From: Thioalkalivibrio sp. K90mix
GTDB lineage: Bacteria; Pseudomonadota; Gammaproteobacteria; Ectothiorhodospirales; Ectothiorhodospiraceae
Length of the DNA: 64,000 nt
Reading direction: 5' to 3'
Assembly (NCBI RefSeq): GCF_000025545.1
Contig: NC_013889.1
Span: 248,001-312,000 of the forward strand
Shown here in pieces: positions 31,048-41,832 of the stretch. The first letter of the stretch is position 1, and the number at the start of each line of letters is the position of its first letter. The notes under the pieces are model-generated. The model saw only the letters and a list, made by a program, of their open reading frames with translations. It searched no databases and was not told where the DNA came from. Made by a program: the position numbers and the translations under genes.

Positions 31048-32898
31048 CTACTCGCGTGCCACGCCTTGCACGGAGCCGATGGAGCGGATCCAGGGGCCTT
31101 CGTTGCGTACCGCCTCGGGCAGGTCCGACGCCGCGCCTTCGGCGGCCTCGCGACTGGCAAACGATCCAGCCAGCACGACCACAAAGTCGCGATTGTTCAC
31201 CCGCGTGGGGATGTAGCGGATGCCGCCAAGGTTGTGGCGATCCGCATAGCCGCGAGCAGTGGACATGTCCGGGGCCGCGATCAACTGGATGGTGAACGCA
31301 TCGGAGGACTGGCTGCCGAGCCACTCCAGGTCGCCGCGCAGGCGCTCACTGTCGCCATCCTCGTCGGCCAGGGCCTCGGTCGTCGTCTCCGGTTCCGGTT
31401 CCGGTTCCGGTTCTGGCTCCGGCTCCGGCTCCGGCTCCGGTGCTGGTTCGGGCTCGGGTTCAGGCTCCGGAGCGGGTTCTGGCTCGGGCTGTGGCTCGGG
31501 CTGTGGCTCGGGCTGTGGCTCGGGCTGTGGCTCGGGCTGTGGCTCGGGTTCCGCGGCCGGTTCGGCTTCAATGCCGGCAATCGGATCGCCGCTCGGGCGT
31601 TCCTGGCCGGGCAGGGGTTCGATGTCCGGGCTGGTCAACGTGTCGTCGGTATGCTCCAGCGGGTCGGGCGCGACCAGGTCGTCCTGGTCGGGGGATGCCG
31701 GGGGCCGGGTTTCGGGCAACGGGAGTTCGACGACCTCCTGTTCCGCCTCGGTATCGCCACCGTCCATCAGCTGCAGGGCGACGGGGGCGGCAATGCCGAT
31801 AGCGACCGTGGCGGCCACCGCCGGCACAAACCAGCGCTGGTTCCAGAAGGGCGCGGCGCGCTTTTCCTCTGGGGGGGCGTCGAGTTCGTGCTCCGGTGGC
31901 CACTCCGGTTCGTCATCGGCGTCCGTGTGCGCGAGGGCCTCGGCGGCCGGAGTGAATTCGTCCTCTTCGCGCTGGGCGCGAAGCACGGGTTCGGCGTCGT
32001 TTTCGCGATCGAGGTCAGCATCGGAGTCGATGGTGACGCCCGCTGGCTCGCGTGTCGTGGGTGACGACGCCTCTTCGCGTTCGGCCTCGTCACCCAGCGC
32101 AATGCCGGGCGCTGTAGTGCCGGCTGCACTGGCGGCATGGCGTTCGCTGCGGCAGTGACGCTCCAGGATCTGGTTGGCCTCGCGGTTCAGGTTGCCGGGC
32201 AGGCCCTGGCTGGTGGTCTGCAGGTGATGGATGGTCTCCTGGTCAAGCAGACGATCGGGGTCGTCCAGGCCTGCCGCCTGCAGGCGGTGGCGCAGGTAGG
32301 CGCCGGTCTGCTCGAGGTTGAAGGCCCGCAGATTGACCCTTGTGACTTGGTCCTCGTCGGAGGGATCGGGCAGGTACAGGCGGCGGCGGAGCAGGCCGCC
32401 GGAGCCCACGAGTACCACGCGCGGCGCGCGGCCCTGGGACTCGAGCACCTCGCTGCGCATGCGCATCAGGTTGTTCACGATGTCGGTGCCGACGAGGTGG
32501 GCGTCGTCCATCGCGATCACCGGATCGCGGCCGAGGGCCACCCGCTCGGCCAGCAGTTCGGTCAGGGGGCGATCCGGGTCATCGGCATTGTGCGAGCGCA
32601 GGTAGTTGCGAATGGTGTTGTCCACCGATTCGAACTGCGTGTTGATGCGCGCGCGAAAGGCGATCAGCTCGAAGGGCTCGGGCAGCATGGCCAGCAGGCG
32701 CATCAACTGCAGGCTGCGCCCGGAGCCGTTTTCGCCGGTCATGATCACGATGGCACCCGGGGCATCGAGAGCGGCGCGCGCCGACTCCAGCAGCCCGTCC
32801 AGCAACGGGTCGCTGTAGATGAAGTGTTCGTCCGGCGTCTCGTCGAACGGCGCCGTATGCAGGCCGAGCTGTTTCAGGCATTGGTCGGAGAGCGCCAT
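31048..32898 (-). CDS. DamX-like SPOR protein with N-terminal AAA/ExeA-type ATPase domain
   Basis: A 616-residue protein. The N-terminal ATPase region of the ExeA/GspA type includes a P-loop-like [10 protein letters not shown] (53-62), in which the usual Lys is replaced by Arg, and a Walker B-like [10 protein letters not shown] (about 126-135). A transmembrane helix (about 352-374, [20 protein letters not shown]) follows, then a long periplasmic Pro-Glu/Gln repeat tract, and a C-terminal SPOR domain (about 540-616, [21 protein letters not shown]). DamX proteins localise to the division septum. In gammaproteobacteria this gene usually sits between aroB and gltB; here dgt intervenes. Confidence 0.88.
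   Translation of the reverse strand: MALSDQCLKQLGLHTAPFDETPDEHFIYSDPLLDGLLESARAALDAPGAIVIMTGENGSGRSLQLMRLLAMLPEPFELIAFRARINTQFESVDNTIRNYLRSHNADDPDRPLTELLAERVALGRDPVIAMDDAHLVGTDIVNNLMRMRSEVLESQGRAPRVVLVGSGGLLRRRLYLPDPSDEDQVTRVNLRAFNLEQTGAYLRHRLQAAGLDDPDRLLDQETIHHLQTTSQGLPGNLNREANQILERHCRSERHAASAAGTTAPGIALGDEAEREEASSPTTREPAGVTIDSDADLDRENDAEPVLRAQREEDEFTPAAEALAHTDADDEPEWPPEHELDAPPEEKRAAPFWNQRWFVPAVAATVAIGIAAPVALQLMDGGDTEAEQEVVELPLPETRPPASPDQDDLVAPDPLEHTDDTLTSPDIEPLPGQERPSGDPIAGIEAEPAAEPEPQPEPQPEPQPEPQPEPQPEPEPAPEPEPEPEPAPEPEPEPEPEPEPEPEPETTTEALADEDGDSERLRGDLEWLGSQSSDAFTIQLIAAPDMSTARGYADRHNLGGIRYIPTRVNNRDFVVVLAGSFASREAAEGAASDLPEAVRNEGPWIRSIGSVQGVARE
31390..31548. repeat. coding tandem repeats (6-mer and 12-mer) in the DamX-like gene
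   Basis: Hexamer repeats (GGTTCC/GGCTCC series) run from about 31390 to 31440, and the dodecamer GGCTCGGGCTGT repeats in 5.7 near-perfect copies at 31481-31548. On the coding strand they encode (PE)n and (PEPQ)n. Unit lengths are multiples of three, so slippage would change linker length without breaking the frame. Confidence 0.9.
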
Positions 32899-32910
32899 GG
32901 GGTCTCAGTC

Positions 32911-34101
32911 TCAGGTCAGCGTGCCCAGATCGAACAGGCGGTGGTGTTCACGGATGGCGTGGCGGTCGGTCATGCCCGCGATGTAGTCGGCAATCGCGCG
33001 CTGCGGGGCATGCGGGTCGGCCTCGGCGAGTCGCTCGGCATGCCGCTGGAAATGCTCGGGCATCAGCCGCGGCTCGGAGTCGAACGCGGCGAATAGCTCC
33101 TGGATCAGCTGGCGGGCCTTGTGCATCACCGCGTGGACCTGATGGTGGTGGTACAGGTTCTCGCGCAGGAAGACCTTCAGTTCGTGTGCCTGTTCCGCCA
33201 TGTCCGGGCTGAAGCGGATCAGTGGCTGGCCGGCCCGGCGGACGTCGTCCGGGGTCTCGGGCTGCTCGTGATCGATCGCGGCCTGGCTGCTTTCGATCAG
33301 GTCGGAGACCAGGGCGTCGATCATGCGGCGAACGGTCTCGTGCTGAACCCGTCGCGGCTCGAGGTCCGGGTAGCGTGCACGAACTGCCTCCAGACATTTG
33401 CGGAACAGACGGACCTCGGTCAACTGGTCCATGTCGAGCAGCCCGGAACGCAGGCCATCGTCGACATCGTGATTGTTGTAGGCGATCTCGTCGGCCACGT
33501 TGGCCAGCTGTGCTTCCAGTGATGGCTGCTGCTTTTCGAGAAAGCGCACGCCGATCGCGCCCAGATCGCGCGCCCGTTGTGGCGAGCAGTGCTTGAGGAT
33601 GCCCTCGCGCGTCTCGAAGGTCAGGTTGAGGCCGTCAAACTCCGCGTAGTGACGTTCCAGCAGGTCGACGATCCGCAGCGACTGCAGGTTGTGTTCGAAA
33701 CCCCCGTACGCCTTCATGCAGTCGTTCAGCGCGTGCTGGCCGGCATGACCGAAGGGGGTATGACCAAGATCGTGTGCGAGCGCGATCGCCTCGACCAGGT
33801 CCTCGTTCAGGTTCAGTGCGCGTGCGATCGAGCGTCCGATCTGCGCGACCTCCAGCGAGTGGGTCAGGCGGTTGCGGAACAGGTCGCCCTCGTGACTGAT
33901 GAAGACCTGGGTCTTGTACTCCAGGCGGCGAAACGCGCTGGAATGCACGATGCGGTCGCGGTCGCGCTGGAAATCGCTGCGGTGGCGTGTTGGTGCCTCC
34001 GGGTAGGTGCGCCCGCGCGAGGCCGAGGGGTCGGCGGCGTACGGCGCGAGCCCGGAGGCCCTGTCGACCCGGGGTGTGGTGGCCAGGGCCTCAGGCGACA
34101 C
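32911..34101 (-). CDS. dgt: deoxyguanosinetriphosphate triphosphohydrolase-like protein
   Basis: A 396-residue HD-domain hydrolase of the dGTPase family, which splits dNTPs to nucleoside and triphosphate. Metal-binding residues are H81 (NRLTHSLEV), the H110-D111 pair and H114 ([15 protein letters not shown]), with a later D in [16 protein letters not shown]. The N-terminus carries the family's basic segment [27 protein letters not shown]. It overlaps aroB by 11 bases and lies 12 bases from the DamX-like gene, so aroB-dgt-damX is one unit. Allosteric type and preferred dNTP are not evident. Confidence 0.92.
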   Translation of the reverse strand: MSPEALATTPRVDRASGLAPYAADPSASRGRTYPEAPTRHRSDFQRDRDRIVHSSAFRRLEYKTQVFISHEGDLFRNRLTHSLEVAQIGRSIARALNLNEDLVEAIALAHDLGHTPFGHAGQHALNDCMKAYGGFEHNLQSLRIVDLLERHYAEFDGLNLTFETREGILKHCSPQRARDLGAIGVRFLEKQQPSLEAQLANVADEIAYNNHDVDDGLRSGLLDMDQLTEVRLFRKCLEAVRARYPDLEPRRVQHETVRRMIDALVSDLIESSQAAIDHEQPETPDDVRRAGQPLIRFSPDMAEQAHELKVFLRENLYHHHQVHAVMHKARQLIQELFAAFDSEPRLMPEHFQRHAERLAEADPHAPQRAIADYIAGMTDRHAIREHHRLFDLGTLT

Positions 34102-35215
34102 GGGCGCCCTCGTGCAGGGTTGCGTCCAGCGCCGACACGTCGAACTGGTCGGTGAGTTCGGCCTGGCCGATCGCCCGCAGCAGCACCAGGCGCAGGCGGC
34201 CGCTGGATACTTTCTTGTCGATCGCCATCAGTTCGCGGAAGCGCTCGGCGGTCATGGTGTCCGGGGGTTCCAGGGCCAGGCCCGCGCGCTGGATCAGGGC
34301 CTCGGCGCGCTCGCGTTCCGCTCGGCTCAGCCAGCCCATGCGTTCCGACATGCGCGCCGCCATCGCCATGCCCGTGCCCACGGCCTCGCCATGCAGCCAC
34401 TGGCCATACCCCATCCCGGCCTCGATGGCATGGCCGAAGGTATGACCCAGGTTCAGCAGGGCACGGATGCCGCCTTCACGTTCGTCGGCGGCGACGATCT
34501 CCGCCTTGCAGGCGCAGGAGCGGTGGATGGCATAGGCCAGGGTCTTTGGTTCCAGCGCCCGCAGTTCGTCGATATGCGCCTCCAGCCAGGCGAAGAAATC
34601 GGCATCGCGGATCAGCCCGTATTTGATGACCTCGGCGAGCCCGGCCTGCAGCTCGCGCTCGGGCAGCGTCTTCAGGGTGTCGGTGTCGATCAGCACCGCG
34701 CGCGGCTGGTGGAAGGCGCCGATCATGTTCTTGCCCAGCGGGTGGTTGACCCCGGTCTTGCCGCCCACCGAGGAGTCGACCTGGGCCAGCAGGGTGGTCG
34801 GGATCTGCACAAAGTCGATCCCGCGCTGGTAGATCGCGGCGGCGAAGCCGGCGATATCGCCCACCACGCCCCCGCCCAGTGCGACGATGCGGCTGCCCCG
34901 GTCGAGCCGGGCCTCCAGCAGGCGGGTGATGATCGATTCCACCGTGGCCAGGGTCTTGTGCGCCTCGCCGTCGGGTAGCTCGATCCAGAGGAGCTCGCCC
35001 GCGATCCCGCACTGTTCGAGCGTTTCGCGCAGGGCCTCGCCGTACAGCGGGCCCACGGTGGTGTTCGTCACCACTGCCACGCGGCGGCCCTCCAGCGCCG
35101 GGCGCAGGGTGTCGGCAGCGGCGAGCTGGCCCGGTCCGATCCGGATGGGGTAGCTGCGCTCGCCCAGCTCGACGTTCAGGTTTTGCGTGCCGGGTGCGTT
35201 CATCAGGGGCATCAT
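34091..35215 (-). CDS. aroB: 3-dehydroquinate synthase
   Basis: A 374-residue NAD+- and metal-dependent enzyme of the shikimate pathway that cyclises DAHP to 3-dehydroquinate. Signature stretches are [41 protein letters not shown], and the metal ligands in [13 protein letters not shown] and [11 protein letters not shown]. The upstream ATG is at 35215; an in-frame ATG at 35203 (MNAPGTQNL) is also plausible and no Shine-Dalgarno decides. aroK, its usual neighbour, is 12 kb away behind the pil operon. Confidence 0.96.
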   Translation of the reverse strand: MMPLMNAPGTQNLNVELGERSYPIRIGPGQLAAADTLRPALEGRRVAVVTNTTVGPLYGEALRETLEQCGIAGELLWIELPDGEAHKTLATVESIITRLLEARLDRGSRIVALGGGVVGDIAGFAAAIYQRGIDFVQIPTTLLAQVDSSVGGKTGVNHPLGKNMIGAFHQPRAVLIDTDTLKTLPERELQAGLAEVIKYGLIRDADFFAWLEAHIDELRALEPKTLAYAIHRSCACKAEIVAADEREGGIRALLNLGHTFGHAIEAGMGYGQWLHGEAVGTGMAMAARMSERMGWLSRAERERAEALIQRAGLALEPPDTMTAERFRELMAIDKKVSSGRLRLVLLRAIGQAELTDQFDVSALDATLHEGARVA

Positions 35216-35279
35216 AGCGTGCGTACCGCTTTGGGCGTAAGCGTGTGCGCGGTCAGGATGGGCATCGTTTCACGGACTT

Positions 35280-35307
35280 TTGCAAATGGCGGCGGTTGGA
35301 TTACCAT
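35280..35307 (+). promoter_or_regulatory. candidate sigma-70 promoter for rpsU
   Basis: TTGCAA (35280-35285), a 16-base spacer, and TACCAT (35302-35307), about 85 bases upstream of rpsU in the divergent aroB-rpsU gap. Downstream, a short GC stem near 35330-35348 and a T-rich stretch (about 35348-35358) might act as a leader attenuator. Confidence 0.45.
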
Positions 35308-35391
35308 AGGGAGTTCTGCATGGCTGCCCGGAGTGTTTCGGGTGGCGTTTTTGTTTTGGTAGACGAATCAGCATTCGCATCCGGAGATTGT

Positions 35392-35607
35392 ATGCCGCAC
35401 GTACGAGTTCGCGAGAATGAGCCCTTCGAGGTTGCCCTGCGCCGTTTCAAGCGCACCTGTGAGAAGGCCGGCGTGGTCGCGGAAGTCCGCCGCCGCGAGT
35501 ATTACGAAAAGCCGACCACCGAGCGCAAGCGCAAGGCCGCCGCAGCGGTGAAGCGCCAGCTGAAGAAGAATTCCCGCGACATGACCCGTCGGGTGCGTCT
35601 GTACTAA
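35392..35607 (+). CDS. rpsU: 30S ribosomal protein S21
   Basis: A 71-residue basic small-subunit protein needed for efficient translation initiation. Sequence [21 protein letters not shown]...CEKAG is diagnostic, and the C-terminus is Arg/Lys-rich ([15 protein letters not shown]...MTRRVRLY). The start ATG 35392 follows CGGAG at normal spacing; the open frame further upstream is leader. In most gammaproteobacteria rpsU leads into dnaG and rpoD, but here it leads into yqeY and gltD. Confidence 0.97.
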   Translation: MPHVRVRENEPFEVALRRFKRTCEKAGVVAEVRRREYYEKPTTERKRKAAAAVKRQLKKNSRDMTRRVRLY

Positions 35608-35618
35608 GAATCGCCTTT

Positions 35619-35633
35619 CGGGCCTTTGGCCCG
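35619..35633 (+). promoter_or_regulatory. short hairpin between rpsU and yqeY
   Basis: CGGGCC-TTT-GGCCCG, a perfect 6-bp stem with a 3-base loop, 12 bases after the rpsU stop. It lacks a U tract, so it is more likely an RNA processing or mRNA-stability element than a full terminator. Confidence 0.5.
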
Positions 35634-35647
35634 GATCGAGGACCCTT

Positions 35648-36097
35648 ATGTCGCTCAAGGCCCGGTTGCAGGATGACGTCAAGCAGGCCATGCGGGCCCG
35701 GGAGAAGGAACGCCTCGCGGCGTTGCGCTTGATCCAGGCCGAGGTCTCGCAGTTCGAGGTCGACGAGCGGCGCGAAGCCGACGACGACGCGGTGCTGGCC
35801 ATCCTGAACCGGATGCTCAAGCAGCGTCGCGACTCCATCGACCAGTACCGCAAGGGTGGCCGCGAGGACCTGGCCGAGCGCGAGGCCGCCGAGATCACCG
35901 TGATCGAGGCCTACATGCCCGAGCCGCTGGGCGATGCCGAGCTCGAGCAGATGATCGGCGAGGCGATCGCCGAGACTGGCGCGGCCGGTCCCAGTGATAT
36001 GGGCAAGGTGATGGGCGTGCTCAAGCCCCGGGTCTTCGGTCGTGCCGACATGGGTGTGGTGAGCCAGAAGGTCCGGTCCGCACTGGGGCATTCTTGA
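35648..36097 (+). CDS. yqeY: GatB/YqeY domain protein
   Basis: A 149-residue protein of the YqeY family, similar to the C-terminal helical tail of GatB, which contacts tRNA in the amidotransferase. Recognisable parts are MSLKARLQDDVKQAMRAREKERLAALRLI and YMPEPLGDAELEQMI, with a GKVMGVLKPRVFGRADM ending. It is usually found with rpsU and dnaG, and its role is unproven. Forty bases separate it from rpsU; dnaG is not downstream here. Confidence 0.93.
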   Translation: MSLKARLQDDVKQAMRAREKERLAALRLIQAEVSQFEVDERREADDDAVLAILNRMLKQRRDSIDQYRKGGREDLAEREAAEITVIEAYMPEPLGDAELEQMIGEAIAETGAAGPSDMGKVMGVLKPRVFGRADMGVVSQKVRSALGHS

Positions 36098-36192
36098 CCG
36101 TTACGCTCGTTTGAGCGAAACGAACCATTCCTGAACGCATGAACGGTTGAACCCCGTGGCGTCATGCCGCCGGTTCCCGTCGGAGCGAGTGA

Positions 36193-37599
<1,407 letters not shown>

Positions 37600-37607
37600 G
37601 TTTTTCG

Positions 37608-38666
37608 ATGTCCCAGACCCTGAAGAATGACCGTCTGCTGCGTGCGTTGCTGCGCGAGCCCGTGGATCGCCCGCCGATCTGGATCATGCGCCAGGCCGGG
37701 CGCTACCTGCCGGAGTACCGCGAGACCCGCGCCCAGGCCGGCAGCTTCATGAATCTGTGTCAGAACCCGGAGCTGGCCTGCGAAGTCACCATGCAGCCGC
37801 TGCGCCGGTTCCCGCTGGACGCGGCGATCCTGTTCTCGGACATCCTGACTATCCCGGATGCGATGGGCCTGGGACTCTATTTCGAGACCGGCGAGGGCCC
37901 TCGTTTCCGCGACCCGATCCGTTCGCTCGAGGCGATCGAGAACCTGCCGGTGCCGGATCCCGAGCAGGAGCTGCGCTATGTGATGGATGCAGTGCGCCTC
38001 ATCCGCCGTGAACTGAATGGCGAAGTGCCGCTGATCGGCTTTGCCGGCAGCCCGTGGACGCTGGCCACCTATATGGTCGAGGGTCAGGGCTCGCGCGACT
38101 TCGCCGAGACCAAGCGGCTGATGTACGGCGAACCGCAGGCGATGCACGCCTTGCTGCAGAAGGTCGCCACCGCGGTTACCGAATACCTGAACGCGCAGAT
38201 TCGCGCCGGTGCGCAGGCCGTGATGGTCTTCGACACCTGGGGCGGTTCGCTTACGCCGCGCGGCTATCGCGAATTCTCGCTGGCCTACATGCAGCGCATC
38301 GTGGATGGCCTGATTCGGGACCACGACGGCCGCCGCGTGCCGGTTACCCTGTTCACCAAGGGTGGCGATGCCTGGCTCGAGGCGCAGGCCGAGACCGGTG
38401 CCGATGCGCTGGGGCTGGACTGGACGATCGAGATTGCCGAGGCCAGCCGTCGTGTGGGCGATCGCGTGGCGCTGCAGGGCAACCTCGATCCGTCGGTGCT
38501 GTACGCGCCGGATGCGGTGGTGCGCGAGGAGGCCCTGCGGGTGCTGGACGGCTTCGACCGGGACACCGGTCATGTCTTCAACCTGGGGCACGGGATTCAT
38601 CCGGGGATCGACCCGGAACGGGTGGCAACCCTGGTTGAGACCGTCACCTCCTACCGCCGCGACTAA
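37608..38666 (+). CDS. hemE: uroporphyrinogen decarboxylase
   Basis: A 352-residue enzyme that decarboxylates uroporphyrinogen III to coproporphyrinogen III. Diagnostic motifs are [18 protein letters not shown] at the N-terminus, with the substrate-binding Arg residues, and [19 protein letters not shown] in the middle. ATG 37608 is preferred over a TTG at 37596 that would overlap the gltD stop. hemE following gltD is conserved (as in Pseudomonas), so this half of the ancestral operon is intact. Confidence 0.96.
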   Translation: MSQTLKNDRLLRALLREPVDRPPIWIMRQAGRYLPEYRETRAQAGSFMNLCQNPELACEVTMQPLRRFPLDAAILFSDILTIPDAMGLGLYFETGEGPRFRDPIRSLEAIENLPVPDPEQELRYVMDAVRLIRRELNGEVPLIGFAGSPWTLATYMVEGQGSRDFAETKRLMYGEPQAMHALLQKVATAVTEYLNAQIRAGAQAVMVFDTWGGSLTPRGYREFSLAYMQRIVDGLIRDHDGRRVPVTLFTKGGDAWLEAQAETGADALGLDWTIEIAEASRRVGDRVALQGNLDPSVLYAPDAVVREEALRVLDGFDRDTGHVFNLGHGIHPGIDPERVATLVETVTSYRRD

Positions 38667-38687
38667 GGCAGCGGCGCCTTCCTGGCG

Positions 38688-39317
38688 TCAGGACGCGTCG
38701 GCCGCCGCTGGTGCGTCGGCGTTCGCGGCGGCCAGCAGCCTGTCCACGTCCGCGCGCCCTGCGCGGGCCATGGGCTTGCCGTCTACCGGCGACGGCGGCG
38801 CCTGGCGCAGCCCATCCAGCGGGAATACGGTCAGTTCAATGTCCGTGTCATTCGGCCCGCGAAAACTCAGAAACGGTACCCGCTGCTCACGCCCCTGCCG
38901 GCTGCGATAGCGGCGTTCGCCCGTCTGGCAGCGGATTCCGCGCTCGCCCAGGTCGAGGATGACCTCCTCCACCGTCTCGGCAAATGCATGCAGATTGACC
39001 AGCGGCTGGCGTTCGACGATGCCGTCCAGCAGCGGGCCGACCAGGCGGGGTTCCAGTGCCGAAAGCCGCTCCATGACGATCCGGGCGGCCTCGAGGCGTT
39101 CGCGGTAGGCCTGGCGGCTGTCGTCCGTTGCGAACAGGCGGCTGCGTTCGATCGCAGCCTCCTGAATCTCGATATTGCGCGGCATCTCGTGGCGCGGTTC
39201 GACACCCAGATGCTCGGCAGCCTTGCGCTTGGCCAGCGCGAAGTCGCGGATGCCATCGTCGAGCAGGATCCGCGCGGCCTCCTGTGCCAGTTCCTGGCGA
39301 ATACGCGAGGGGCTCAT
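38688..39317 (-). CDS. conserved uncharacterised protein cotranscribed with ponA
   Basis: A 209-residue protein from ATG 39317 (MSPSRIRQELAQEAARILLDDGIRDFALAKRKAAEHLGV), whose start codon overlaps the ponA stop by one base. It is predicted soluble, with no signal peptide. The N-terminal helices are followed by an alpha/beta region (EPRLVGPLLDGIVERQPLVNLHAFAETVEEVILDLGERGI) that loosely recalls minimal nucleotidyltransferases, and ends with the conserved LTVFPLDGLRQAPPSPVDGKPM. I recall similar proteins across gammaproteobacteria, sometimes labelled misleadingly as a Mur ligase. Function unknown. Confidence 0.7.
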   Translation of the reverse strand: MSPSRIRQELAQEAARILLDDGIRDFALAKRKAAEHLGVEPRHEMPRNIEIQEAAIERSRLFATDDSRQAYRERLEAARIVMERLSALEPRLVGPLLDGIVERQPLVNLHAFAETVEEVILDLGERGIRCQTGERRYRSRQGREQRVPFLSFRGPNDTDIELTVFPLDGLRQAPPSPVDGKPMARAGRADVDRLLAAANADAPAAADAS

Positions 39318-41689
39318 CAGAACACCGACTCGGCCGGGCCCTGACCATTCTCCCCGCGGGGGCCCGCCGGGGCCTGGCCGCGTTCCGGTACCTGCTGCGG
39401 GATCAGCCACTGGATATTCGCCCCCGGGGTCTCCTCGCTTGGTGCGCGGCGGCCGTCTGGCAGGATTGCCACGCGCTGCAGGTCATCGGGACGTTCCACG
39501 GGGCGCTCCGGTGTGTCGGTCAGCACTGAGTCCATGAATCGAATCCAGAGCGGGAGCGCCGTGCGCCCACCACTCTCGCGCCGGCCCAGTTCGCGGTTGT
39601 CGTCGAACCCGACCCAGGCGGTCGCGACGATGTCGGCGTTGAACCCCGAGAACCAGGCATCGCGATAGCTGTTGGTCGTGCCGGTCTTGCCGGCGAGATC
39701 CGAGCGTCCCAGCTGCTGCGCCTGACGCCCGGTTCCTGCGGTGATTACGTGCCCCAGCATGTTGCTCATCTGCCAGGCGGCACCCGGGTCCAGCACCTGT
39801 GCCGGGTCGGTATACTGCAGCGGACCCCCGCTGGCGTTCAGGTACAGGTCCTGGCCGGCCGGGTTCTCGCAGGGTTCGGGGCAGGCGCGTTCGGTCGGGG
39901 CTGTGTAGAGGACCTCGCCGTCGTCCGTCTCGATGCGCGTGATGATCCACGGGCTGTGCAGCTTGCCGCCGGAGGCGAACACCCCGTAGGCATTGTTCAG
40001 TTGCAGGGGTGTGACCGCACCGGTGCCGAGCACCATCGACAGGTTGCTCGGGTGCTTGTCCGGATCCAGGCCGAAGCGCGGCAGCTGTTCGTGCACGCGC
40101 TGCGGTCCCAGGCTGTTGAGCAGGCGGATCGATGCCAGATTGCGTGACTGGGCAAGGGCATCGCGCATGCTCATCTCGCCCTGGAACTGCCGGGAGTAGT
40201 TCTGTGGACGCCACTCGGCCCCGAGTGCCGGATCGTCAAAAACCATCGGGGCATCGACCAGGACGCCATCCGGGCGGTAGCCATCCTGCAATGCCAGCGC
40301 GTACACCAGCGGCTTGAATGCGGAGCCGGGCTGCCGTTGCGCCTGGGTGCTGCGATCGTAGCGATTCTCGAAGAAATCGAAGCCCCCCGCGAGCGCAACG
40401 ATAGCCCCATCGGCCGGCGACTGGGCGATCACCGCGCCGGTCACCTCGGGTTTTTGCGCCAGGCGCCAGCGCCCGTCGGTATAGGGCCTGACGCGGATCA
40501 CGTCGCCCCGTTCGAACTCGGGGGTGCGTGCCCATTCCTGGTCGCGGGGTTCGATGGTGAGCTCGCCGATCTGGCCGCCGTCGACCTGCAGCGTGCCGTC
40601 ACCTTCGCGTTCCATGACGACCGCTGGGAACAACAGGCGCCCATGCACGCCCTGTGCCTTCAGCGCACGTTCGCGGGCCTCGGCGTCGGCCATCACCTCG
40701 TCGCCAAGTCGACCCTCGGGCCCGCGGTAACCGTGGCGTTCGTCGTATTCGAGGAGACCTTCGCGAAGGGCCTGGTTGGCGGCTTCCTGGTAGCGGGAGT
40801 CGATGGAGGTATGCACCTGCAGGCCGCGCCGATAGGCGTCCTCGCCCCAGAGATTGAAGACGATCTGGCGGGCCGCCTCCGCCACCCAGTGGGCGTCGAC
40901 CTCGGTCGCGGCCACGTGTCGCTCGGACGAAACCGGGCGCGCCACCGCCTCTTCGTACTCCGAGTCGCTGATCGCGCCGGTGTCCAGCATACGTCGCAGC
41001 ACGTAATTGCGGCGGATCTCGGCGCGCTGGGCGCTGGCGACGGGGTTGGTCGTGGAGGGGGCCTTCGGCAGGGCTGCGAGCACCGCGATCTCGTCCAGCT
41101 CCAGTTCGTCGATGGAGCGTCCGTAATAGACCCGGGCGGCGGCCTCGATCCCGTAGGCGCGCTGGCCCAGGTAGATCTTGTTCAGATACAGCTCGAGGAT
41201 CTCGTCCTTGGTCATCTCCTGTTCCATGCGAATGGCCAGGAAGATCTCGCGCAGCTTGCGCTCGTAGGTGCGGTCACGCGTCAGGAACACGTTGCGCGCC
41301 AGCTGCATGGTGATCGTGGAACCCCCCTGGCTGCGTTCGCCGCGAGTGGAGATCTCGTTGATCGCCGCTCTGGCCAGGCCAACGATGTCGACCCCGGGAT
41401 GATCGTAGAAGCGCTCGTCCTCGGCCGCGATGAAGGCCTGGCGGACGCGCTCGGGGATGTCCTCGATCGGCAGGGGGATGCGGCGTTCTTCTGCGAACTC
41501 GCCCATTAGCAGGCCGTCCGCGGTGCGGACCTGCAGCGGGGTTTGCAGGCGCACGTCGCGCACCGCCTCCGCTTCGGGGAGGGTCGGGGCGTAGTGCACG
41601 TACAGGGCCGCAATGGCTGCGGATACGCCGATTCCGGCCGCCAGGATCAGCGCCAGCAACGCCGCAAAAATCTTGAGAATCGGCTTCAT
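39317..41689 (-). CDS. ponA: penicillin-binding protein 1A (bifunctional class A PBP)
   Basis: A 790-residue peptidoglycan polymerase and crosslinker. An N-terminal transmembrane anchor (about 5-30) precedes the GT51 transglycosylase with catalytic E90 (AFIAAEDERFYDHPG) and GGSTITMQLARNVFL, QEMTKDEILELYLN. An inserted OB-like region precedes the transpeptidase: PGSAFKPLVYAL (SxxK), AQSRNLASI (SxN) and LAGKTGTTNSYRDAWF (KTG). The C-terminal tail is short. It is divergent from pilM, as in Pseudomonas. Confidence 0.96.
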   Translation of the reverse strand: MKPILKIFAALLALILAAGIGVSAAIAALYVHYAPTLPEAEAVRDVRLQTPLQVRTADGLLMGEFAEERRIPLPIEDIPERVRQAFIAAEDERFYDHPGVDIVGLARAAINEISTRGERSQGGSTITMQLARNVFLTRDRTYERKLREIFLAIRMEQEMTKDEILELYLNKIYLGQRAYGIEAAARVYYGRSIDELELDEIAVLAALPKAPSTTNPVASAQRAEIRRNYVLRRMLDTGAISDSEYEEAVARPVSSERHVAATEVDAHWVAEAARQIVFNLWGEDAYRRGLQVHTSIDSRYQEAANQALREGLLEYDERHGYRGPEGRLGDEVMADAEARERALKAQGVHGRLLFPAVVMEREGDGTLQVDGGQIGELTIEPRDQEWARTPEFERGDVIRVRPYTDGRWRLAQKPEVTGAVIAQSPADGAIVALAGGFDFFENRYDRSTQAQRQPGSAFKPLVYALALQDGYRPDGVLVDAPMVFDDPALGAEWRPQNYSRQFQGEMSMRDALAQSRNLASIRLLNSLGPQRVHEQLPRFGLDPDKHPSNLSMVLGTGAVTPLQLNNAYGVFASGGKLHSPWIITRIETDDGEVLYTAPTERACPEPCENPAGQDLYLNASGGPLQYTDPAQVLDPGAAWQMSNMLGHVITAGTGRQAQQLGRSDLAGKTGTTNSYRDAWFSGFNADIVATAWVGFDDNRELGRRESGGRTALPLWIRFMDSVLTDTPERPVERPDDLQRVAILPDGRRAPSEETPGANIQWLIPQQVPERGQAPAGPRGENGQGPAESVF

Positions 41690-41737
41690 GACTGTAGAAA
41701 AAGTGGGGCCAAGTTAAGAATCAGCTTTCAAAGCAAC

Positions 41738-41765
41738 TTGCAACCCGGATTTCGGAGTGTATATT
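41738..41765 (+). promoter_or_regulatory. candidate sigma-70 promoter of pilMNOPQ
   Basis: TTGCAA (41738-41743), 16-base spacer, TATATT (41760-41765), about 65 bases before the pilM start in the divergent ponA-pilM gap. It is the best -35/-10 pair in that 143-base region. Confidence 0.55.
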
Positions 41766-41832
41766 GTGAACGAGCTAGCATACTTGATTGTAACGCTACC
41801 AGTTACTTTCATTGGGGTATACAGGGGGATGT

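Noticed and set aside
31390-31548. Regular short repeats considered as a CRISPR array.
   Set aside because: Units are 6 and 12 bases without spacers and lie inside a coding sequence.
30889-32064. Plus-strand frame with a repetitive Leu/Phe/Arg tract antisense to the DamX-like gene.
   Set aside because: The repeat is the complement of the Pro-Glu tandem repeat; not a real protein.
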